Positions 1-8,200 of a stretch of 17,398 nucleotides of DNA are shown here, in pieces. The notes beneath the pieces are model-generated. The model worked only from the letters and a program-made list of their open reading frames with translations. It made no database searches and had not been told where the DNA came from. Each line of letters starts with the position of its first letter. The first letter of the stretch is position 1. The stretch is taken from the NCBI GenBank assembly GCA_032353305.1, contig JAUCNG010384481.1:1-17398 (forward strand), given 5' to 3'. A program made the translations under genes and the position numbers. Source of the DNA: Cephalothrix spiralis. Its lineage: Eukaryota; Nemertea; Palaeonemertea; Archinemertea; Cephalotrichidae.

Positions 1-166
1 CGTCTGAGCTAACCGTGCGGACAATTCCTGAATTTTGAATGATAGGATTTTATCCGATTTTATTTAATCGGGAATTGTCGTATCGAGATCATCGGATATG
101 TGTAACAGAGCCTGAAGCCATTCATTTTGATATATCCGGTCACAAATGTTTTTTGCTATTTTTCAG
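1..166 (+). other. Intron of the TMED-like gene (3' part)
   Basis: Sequence before the TMED exon has no coding continuity and ends in a pyrimidine-rich acceptor at 151-166. A 9-bp inverted repeat (GACAATTCC at 20-28 and GGAATTGTC at 71-79) could form a weak hairpin. No other signal seen. Confidence 0.6.
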
Positions 167-406
167 GCTGTACTGGATAGAGTTCATACTAATTTAGAAA
201 AAACTTTTAAAGTCCAGGAATATTTACGTGTTATTGAATCAAGAGATCGGCTCACTATGGAGAGGAATTTTGAACGGGTCAATTTTTGGTCCGTTTTACA
301 TTTAGGTTTAATGGTGTCGACGGGAGTCATCCAACTCTTAATGATCAGAAGTTTATTTGACGATAAAAGCAAATTTGCAAAAATTATGAAATTCAACAAG
401 ACCTGA
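167..406 (+). CDS. Last coding exon of a p24/TMED family cargo receptor (TMED1/5-like), 5' part outside window
   Basis: The exon begins after the acceptor TTTTTCAG (AG at 165-166) and reads 79 codons to TGA at 404-406. It encodes the C-terminal part of an emp24/gp25L/p24 protein: a coiled-coil-forming stretch (exon residues 5-37, LEKTFKVQEYLRVIESRDR) ending in the hallmark NFERVNFWS, one membrane helix (about residues 40-60), then a short cytosolic tail RSLFDDKSK. The family acts as type I receptors cycling between ER and Golgi in COPI/COPII vesicles. The phenylalanine-plus-basic tail fits COP coat binding, but the protein continues ten residues further (to FNKT) rather than ending in KKxx. 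The SLFDDK tail resembles TMED1/TMED5. The GOLD domain and signal peptide must lie left of the window. Family call is firm, subfamily less so. Confidence 0.88.
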   Translation, partial: AVLDRVHTNLEKTFKVQEYLRVIESRDRLTMERNFERVNFWSVLHLGLMVSTGVIQLLMIRSLFDDKSKFAKIMKFNKT

Positions 407-814
407 TGTTAAAGATTGTTTTCGTTTTTTAGGCATTTTATACATAGAGACAATTTTTAGCGAAATGGAATGTGATTTTTATAAGATATTTATTATATAA
501 TATGCAAATGTGCAAAAATTAGCCAACGATCAAATTATTATTGCTGTGGTACTTGAACGTAATGAGATTATTTTACAAATGTTATTTGTACTACTATTAA
601 GAATCAACAATCATTTGTTACGTATGTTAGCCCGGATTATATATGAGATTTTTTACAAGTAATCAGGATGTGGATAAATGATTAATATTTGAAACATTAA
701 CGTAAAAAGAAAATGCAACTAAATTGTTAATAATTTAACACTAGCTAATTTATCTTTATATTTACATAATTACGTAACAACTAATAATTCTATTGTTCTA
801 TGTTACTTGATAGT

Positions 815-1220
815 ATTATACCAAGAGCACATGACACAAGAGTTAGAAATATGATTACTATCATGCTGACAGAAAGTTGAATAGCGGGCTATTTTTAGAA
901 ATACCTAATCAGATCTTATCAATAAATGTGTGAAGAATTTGAGATCTCTAAATTAACATTCGAATTATTAATTTTCCATAAAAACCTGTAAATATCGTTT
1001 TCACACATTTTCTTAAATTACTTGTTTACAAATCAGATTATAAATCAATGTATCGCTACAAGCTTATGATAAAAGGTCCGTTGATCACTATTAATGAATT
1101 TATCTATGTTCTAAAAATAGCTCGCTATGGGATTCTCTGTCAGATTGAACTATACATCTAACATGTGGGTAGATTTATCAATTTCTAACTCTTGTGTCAT
1201 ATACTATTGGTTATACCTGT
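815..1220. repeat. Long imperfect inverted repeat (foldback or MITE-like)
   Basis: The left arm (about 815-900) contains GACACAAGAGTTAGAAAT and CGGGCTATTTTTAGAA. The right arm (about 1109-1220) contains their reverse complements, TTCTAAAAATAGCTCGCT and ATTTCTAACTCTTGTGTC, in the mirrored order. The arms enclose about 200 bp of AT-rich DNA. This is the structure of an old non-autonomous inverted-repeat transposon. No target duplication was recognised and the ends are fuzzy. Confidence 0.6.
921..926 (+). terminator. Candidate poly(A) signal of the TMED-like gene
   Basis: The first canonical AATAAA found downstream of the TMED stop codon is here, implying a 3' UTR of roughly 530-550 nt. Chance occurrence is common in AT-rich DNA and no transcript evidence is available. 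Confidence 0.3.
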
Positions 1221-1700
1221 ATTACTCTTCTATGCATTTGTGTGTGCTTGAGATTATTTCTTTAATAATTTAATTGCCTATTATTTGGGTAATTAATTCA
1301 ACTCGTATATCCTTTATCTGCGAGTTTAAGGTAATTTCTTACTAGTCATGAGAAACTGTTCTGTATTATTATATTGCATGATGATGTGCTAAAGTACACG
1401 TTTTTTCCCGAGCTTATACAAAATCATTGTACTTAGTACGGAACTTACCTCTTGTTTACTAGAATAATTGCATGCATGCTTTTAAAAATATAGACAGAAT
1501 GTGTATTGATTTTTGCGCATTTTTAGGATCTTTTAGCGAAGTTGAAAAAAATGTCATATAATATTTCTAGGCAACGAATTAATCTGATTCAAAATCACTA
1601 ATTTTGTAGAAACCATTACTCTTTCTCAAATGCAGGAAATATAGAATCGACATCCTGATCCGACACTTTTGTGATCCAAACCCCCTTTTTGCCGTCACTG

Positions 1701-1849
1701 CATTGGTTCAAAAGTCCTTGAACAAAAACCGAACGCATTCGGCGCGTCTTCGGTCATTGCCGTAAAAAATGAATCCCGAAAACATTTGATGGAAATTCCC
1801 GAAGACGCGCTGAATGCGTTCGGTTTTTTCAAAGACTTTTGAACCAATG
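1701..1849. repeat. Near-perfect 52-bp inverted repeat (hairpin A)
   Basis: The left arm, 1701-1752 (starts CATTGGTTCAAAAGTC), matches the reverse complement of 1799-1849 with about four differences, one a 2-nt indel. The loop is about 46 nt. The similarity weakens but continues outward (GCCGTCACTG and GTTTGGATC-like on one side, ACGGTAAATAAGGAGG on the other), so the real arms may reach about 1675 and 1880. The arms are richer in CG than their surroundings (GAACGCATTC, GCGCGTCTTCGG). Both strands give chance ORFs; no protein family is recognised. Confidence 0.85.
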
Positions 1850-1884
1850 AAAAAACGGTAAATAAGGAGGTTAGAAAATCCAAT

Positions 1885-1957
1885 TTCATTTTGGTCCCCT
1901 TTCGTAACGAAAACGAGGTAAAAGCCTCATTTTGGTACAAAAAGGGACTAAAATGAA
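1885..1957. repeat. 34-bp inverted repeat (hairpin B)
   Basis: The arms 1885-1918 (TTCATTTTGGTCCCC...GAGG) and 1925-1957 (CCTC...GGGACTAAAATGAA) pair around a 6-nt loop TAAAAG with several mismatches. It directly follows hairpin A and is followed by a third small palindrome at 1963-1982 (TGCAAG...CTTGCA). An 11-bp direct repeat TCCGACACTTT (1659-1669 and 2043-2053) brackets the whole cluster. Confidence 0.8.
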
Positions 1958-2053
1958 AAGGATGCAAGCCATATGCCTTGCAATAGAGATAACTCAATAA
2001 TATTATATATGAGAGAAAGTACATGTGTCTTCGTAGACATAGTCCGACACTTT

Positions 2054-4300
2054 GACATTTGATATAATAATTTTTTTGTTTACTTAAAACTCAGGCATTT
2101 AATATGTAGATAAGCTTATTTTTACTTAAGCTTATTAATAATTTATTAAGTTGACTGCGTACACAATGAACCTTGCATTGTCTTAATTTTTATGACTGTA
2201 AAATTACTTGTTGATACGAATATGGTAGTGATATACCAATTAAAATGATATGAGCAAAATTGTAATTCGCAATATTTTGTGGAATGCGTTATGGTAATTG
2301 GTAATTTTAATAATACAATGTTAACTTAATTTTCAAAACAATAGCCAAATGTATCAAACATATGTTCAGAGACTGAGTGAATTTTCGACCAGTCAATAAA
2401 GTTCAATAAACGGTACTTTTACATTGTCTTTTCAAGCTAGTTTACACGCCTCTCAGTGGATTAATTAACTTGAGAATTTAATGGTACATGTAATTTATTT
2501 TAAACTGCTGATTATTGTAAGATTACACATTTGATGTACATTTAAATATATGATATGCCTGCTCAAAAATATTGACAATGACACATGTATAACAAAAGTG
2601 ATCCTGATCTCAATAATCTGGTCATTCTTAAATTTATAAGTATTAAAAAAAAATAAAGTTTGTTGATATATATTTCCTTATAATTAATGCACTCAATTTC
2701 TTACTGCATGTAAAAATAATAATTGCCTCGTGTAGTAAATTAAAGAATGTATTAATGCACATGTTTGTTATTTTGGTTATACATGTACTTAAAAATACTC
2801 ATACCATATACCTCCTTAACTTACAATTGTGTTTTGCCCTACATCAGTAAATTCGCCATATAGGTCTAAACCGGTGATAGGTTTCTGACGTCGTTACGGC
2901 CAATGCTGTACATGAAATAAAGATTGAGCCGTGGAAAGTAATAAATTATTATGCATGCCCATAGATTAGTTTTGTAGGTGTTTGTAACCGTTTTTGATGT
3001 GATATACTGTTCATGGTCGTTTGATTACATATCAGTCATATTATATGTTTATAATATTTTTGGAAAAAATGTTTAAAAGACCATTGAGAATTTTCTTGTC
3101 GGTTTATATAATTTGTTCCTGACTAGACAGGATCGACTGGAGTGATTTTTTAGGCTCACATTTTATTAGTGATTTCTGTAAATGGTTTATATAATGAGAC
3201 ATTATATTGATGAAATGAACTGATTATATTTGCTTTTCCGGATTGTTTTCATAATTTTATGATAATTAGTTTTACTAACCGAATCTGTGTTTCTATAGCC
3301 AACTTTGGATCTAAGGCCTATTTTTATTGATTTGTTTTCCTGGCTAGCTTTTCAAAACATCCCTTTGGCGCTTTTTGGCAACAACAACAAAAAAATAGCG
3401 TACCAACCTTTTTTTTTAATCTCGCCGGCCCCAAACCGGCGCCAAAAAAAAGAATTTGTAGAATTTACCTTTTATAATATTTTATGTTAATTTAAAAATG
3501 TTCCGAATGTTTTTGTTTTTTTTACATATAATACAGACGGTTTTTCTTTAATCGATGTCTAAGAATTTCGTCAGTGGCATGAAATTCGATTTCTAGCTTG
3601 ATGTCTGAAAAGTCCGTCAGCAGTGGGGAAATATATAATTATTTTAATTTTTCAAAACAATTTTCGGCGGATCCACAAACAAAAAAATTAATTAATACGA
3701 GATAGGCCCTAATTTTAATTTACCATCTTGTGAATTATGGTCTGAAGAAGATATTGCTTTGAACTAGTGTCCTCTGAATTTTATGATAATATCTCTTTAG
3801 CAATATTTGAATCGTTGTTTTAAGTTAACATCATACATAAGTTAAGATATATTTGAATGTCAAATACACAATTTTGTATTCACTATCCGATTAACAACGG
3901 ACATTTTAACATGCATTTACAAACTTACTTGGTCGTGACAATCTTTGCTCATCTTTTACGTGTATTAACCATTATTGATGACTTTATCAATAATAATAGA
4001 CCTAGTCACCCGCCTAGTCAGCTATAGATAATGTTATAAGTATTTTCTTGGAGCAATAATTCGATAAGTTATGGAAGCACAGTCATTTTGCAGTATTTTT
4101 TTTATATTGAACTAATTGAAGTATCTGATACTCTCCAGTGATTCTGGATTACATGAAATATTACATCTGTTTTTTTGTGAAATTTGTATTCATGAAATAT
4201 TTTTTGTCAGTTATTTTTTATTATCTGCGTGTTGTTGACTTGAAAACTTAAAGATCCATTGCATTGTTTACATACTAAAGGAAATGACTTCTAAGTAATC
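2054..4300. other. Intergenic AT-rich DNA without recognisable genes
   Basis: Only short chance reading frames are present, none with splice-compatible continuation or a family motif. Minor structures include a CGCCGG-CCCCAAA-CCGGCG-type hairpin near 3423-3442 and homopolymer runs of A and T. It may contain distal 5' exons or regulatory DNA of the lectin receptor gene, but nothing specific was found. Confidence 0.5.
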
Positions 4301-4581
4301 GAAGCCTGTATAGGAGGGACGTAACGTCATAAGTCCACCTTCTGGCGTACAGTAGAATCAACCCAAAACATCAACCTGCAGCCCATATTACTTGCCGATT
4401 GCAACCCTGCTTTCGTTTCTCTTCCTCCATGAATGCAGGGTTTTTATCACACTAGTCGGCCAGAGTAGTGTTGAACGAAAAATATGGCTGACTTCAAAAT
4501 TCATAGAAGATCCAGGAACTTAGCAACCGTTTATTTATCTAAGTTTACCTATGTTGACCAACTGATTGAAGCCTTTTTCTT

Positions 4582-4689
4582 AGCTGTACGTGCTCAACAT
4601 TGCTGGATGGATTTTTTGTAGATTGTCTACTGTTACCTAATCGTCCTCACTGAGATAAAGAAATGTAGCAACAGTGAGCACGTATAGCT
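4582..4689. repeat. 24-bp inverted repeat, about 60-bp spacer
   Basis: The left arm 4582-4605 (AGCTGTACGTGCTCAACATT...) is the reverse complement of 4666-4689 (TAGCAACAGTGAGCACGTATAGCT) with about three mismatches. It lies some 520 bp upstream of the proposed receptor start codon. It could be a small MITE remnant; no clear target duplication was seen. Confidence 0.55.
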
Positions 4690-5207
4690 CAAAAATGGGG
4701 TTTTATCTCCCATTGACCCTTGTACTAAATTGCTCAAGATGTGAATATATCCTATAGTCCTATACTATATGTAGCTAACTAATATAATGAAAACAGAAAT
4801 GTAATCTAAAAGGTTTAAAATGGAATTAATTGTAAACGTTGTGACTAGTTCCAGTCAATCCATATATCATTTTTGACTGGTGTTCTTCCCTAATTCAAAG
4901 TATCTTTAAGACATTTTACTTTCGCTTCACTATTAACATTTGAAGCTCTTTATAACTTTGTTACCCATAAATTATCGATTTTATTTCTTCATATTTCGAA
5001 ATTGAATTATAATGTCATTTTTTATTATTACTCAGGATAATCATAATCTGGTTTAAGTCTTATCACTGACATACTAATTAGGTTTCAAGGTTTGTACTGG
5101 GTTTTATACATAAATTCATATTCTATTTTTGATAACTTATCAAGTCTTAGAGGTAGCTGGTCATGCCTATGATTGTATTTCAATTAATTAGTATGAATTG
5201 ATTAGTT

Positions 5208-5277
5208 ATGTTTGTATTAAACATAAATACATTGTTTTCTATTGGATTATGTTTTACCACTCTCCTATATTTATCTG
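5208..5277 (+). CDS. Receptor exon 1: proposed signal peptide
   Basis: ATG at 5208 (G at -3) opens 23 codons dominated by Leu, Ile, Phe and Thr (MFVLNINTLFSIGLCFTTLL...) and ends in phase 1 at TCTG|GTAATT. This joins exactly to the phase-1 acceptor of the first lectin exon, forming Gly24, Ala25. The donor hexamer is the same as that used at 11389 and 16036. It was chosen over a weaker candidate at 3911-3959 because the donor is better and the peptide more hydrophobic. Transcript support is lacking. Confidence 0.6.
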
Positions 5278-8200
5278 GTAATTTTACCCATTATATTTCT
5301 TTATTTTAATTTTATTCTAAATACAATGTACTGCGAAATTATGGCATCATTAGATTGAAATATTTTTTACAACAGATATAGTATAATAGCATGACTTATG
5401 ATACTTATATAGTTTCTTTAAAAAAAATTTTAACACAAAATGTACATGAATTAAATTGATTTAAAAGTCCTAAAAGCTAATTTAGAAAAACCATAAATTT
5501 CTTATATTATTTGAGCTTTTTACCTTTTTAAATAAAGGCCTGTTGATGCCTTTAGTAAAAAAATGTGAAACGTTGAATAATTAAAGAATGTAGTAAATAC
5601 TGTAATTCAATTTCGATAACCTACTTATGATCACATATTAGTAATAGGTTTAAAGATCTTTAAAGAATTTATATTTTTTCCATTTTAATTGCTAAAATCA
5701 TAAAACAATAGATTTGGAAGTAATTATTCGATTATTAATTATCGACTATATCGTCAAAATATCTCAAAAGAGTTCTGCACAAGTTGACCTCCATAATGAG
5801 AAAGGGAACCACGGTATTCGGTACCTGGAAGATTAGTTTCCTGTCTTGTAACTGTACTATACCAAATATTTGAAAACTTTTTGGTATCTATTTTTTCAAT
5901 AACTGTTGAATTTTATACCTTCAAATTGAAGTTTTAGTTCTGTATGTATTTCAATTAATACACAATGTATTTCTATTTTTAGGAGCAATGTCTTATTGTG
6001 GTAAGGGCTGCCCAGGTCTTTCAGGTTCATTGCAAAAGATAGCTGGAAGCTTAAAAGACTCTGAATACTATTTTTATTCAAATGCATTAACCAGGAAAAC
6101 CAGTGCTTATCAAGTTTGCCAATGTGGTTATCTCCTTAAGTGTATAGAAAGCCATCCTTTGTTCATTAACAGTGAAAATGAAGAAAATGTTATTGCAAAA
6201 GAACTTTTTATACGAAATATTACAAAGATATGGACAGGATTATATGATCAGAAGACTAAATGGACGTGGATAAATAAAAGTAAGTTGACATCACACTCTT
6301 TGGTATATTTTTCTCAATCGCTTATTTGCTCAAAAGTTTTAAATTGTTTTGTACTGCAGTGTATCGAAAAAGGGAACAAGTCAGATTACGTCATATGTGA
6401 TCACTAGAAACAACTAGTTATAGTGCACCTGACGTGCTTTAGTGCCTCGGTTCCGAGGCGCTTATTATACCAAAAAAAATGATAAAAGACATGATTTAAG
6501 TATGGATAATATGAGATATTGGCATCAAACGGATGCTAAGAACAGGTATCCCCTTCCCAACATTCCATTATCTGATTATAAATAAATGTATATTCTTGGA
6601 TCCTTGAATAAAGGTTATATATTTTTCCTTGTTTTTGATTTTTCAATTGTTACTAATTCGATTTACTTTCGAGATTAGCATTGATAAATTGTTAATACTT
6701 TACTTCTAGATACAAATGATACTTGGATCGAGAACAAAAATTTAAATGGGAATGACAATGAAACTTGTGGCAGTTCATCAAAAAGTGGTTGGAGTGCAAG
6801 AAACTGTCTCGAAAAGCATCCTTATATGTGCGAAATAGGTATGTAACTTAACTATATTTACCTTGGTTTACCGATTTTTAAAGATGATGTGTAAGCAGAT
6901 GCAAATAATTAGGCAATTGGATGGTTGATATGGTATAAATCGAAGTGCTGATCAGTGCTTGATACCATTTAACTTTTTGAGTGACATTTGCATGGTGACC
7001 GGAGGAGATATCAAAATGAGTCGCTTTGACCATATTTTTAAACAAAAAAAGTCGATCACAGGCCGAGGTTAATGGCACCAAAATTAAATTCCTACTCCAA
7101 TCTCTATTGTAAATAAATTGTAAATAATTTCATATGATGTGAATCTAAATGTTAGTAATTTTGACTTTGATATATATCTTGAAATTTTAAGATCCCGAAG
7201 CTACTCCTTTTGTTATGGCTGGTCACCCAAAATCTAACGCAAATTATATCACCCGAAATTGTTTTTGGTTTTTTCTCTCTCGATCACCTAAAAATATAAC
7301 CCAGTCGATCACCTGTAGAAATTATAACCAAAAGCATCACACCCAAAATAAGAATCCCAAAAATTTTTTTGGTTTAATATTTGATCACCCAAAAATAGAA
7401 ACCCAAAGTACATGTACGAGCCCCAAAATGTTTTTGTGTTTTATTTTCCATCATTCAGTACAATTTTAGCTGGTACTTAAAACTCCCTATTATTATTATG
7501 ATATATTTTGAATACATTTTTCCAGATATGGATCACAATTACTGCCCTTACCAAAAGATAGAAAACAAATGTGTATACATAAGTCCATGTTCAGATTTTG
7601 GAAACTGGTTTGATGTCGGGAAACTGTGTATGGCTAGAGGTGGTAGGCTATTGACAATGGAATCTCAAGCTTTTGAATTGAATATTTTCCAAGAGCTCAG
7701 CACATCAATACATAATTGTATATATTGGTTTGGGCTAACGAAGGCGTTTTGGAATTGGTCAAATACTTCATACGGTGGGAATGGTATGCATTCCTTTTAT
7801 ACAGCTAGTATTTAAATATAATCAGGGACTCCGGGTTCATATAATTATAGCCTCCAGGATTTCCTGGAAAATCGAAATTGCGATTACGCCCTTTTAGTTC
7901 ATAGGAAATTAAGAAACCTCTTTGAAAATCAGAAACATCCGTGGAAAAAGTAAAAAAGTGCTTCCAAAATTATTTTTGAACTATTTTCGCTGTGTGTTCA
8001 TACTTCATCTTGAACACTTATCTTTCCGGCCTTGAAATTAAAAAATTGTTCATCTCGTTTTGTATTAAACATAATCATTTTCAATGTAGGTTGGTTCAGA
8101 ATATATACTGACATAGTATAAGACCTAGCAGTGCAACCGTTTAAATGTTCCTGCAATGAACTAAAACCCCATATATATAATTTCCCTTGTTAAACCTGGA

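Noticed and set aside
1695-2024. Open frame of 109 codons on the minus strand
   Set aside because: It runs through two hairpins whose arms are reverse complements, so its length follows from repeat structure. It has no domain, start context or splice support.
3305-3490. Short open frame with a Trp/Leu-rich start
   Set aside because: It contains poly-A and poly-T runs and a CG palindrome and lacks compatible splice sites. It is consistent with chance in AT-rich DNA.
3911-3959. Alternative signal-peptide exon MHLQTYLVVTIFAHLL with phase-1 end
   Set aside because: The donor TTTAC|GTGTAT is weak, the intron would be about 2 kb, and the peptide is less hydrophobic than the 5208 candidate. It is not excluded without cDNA.
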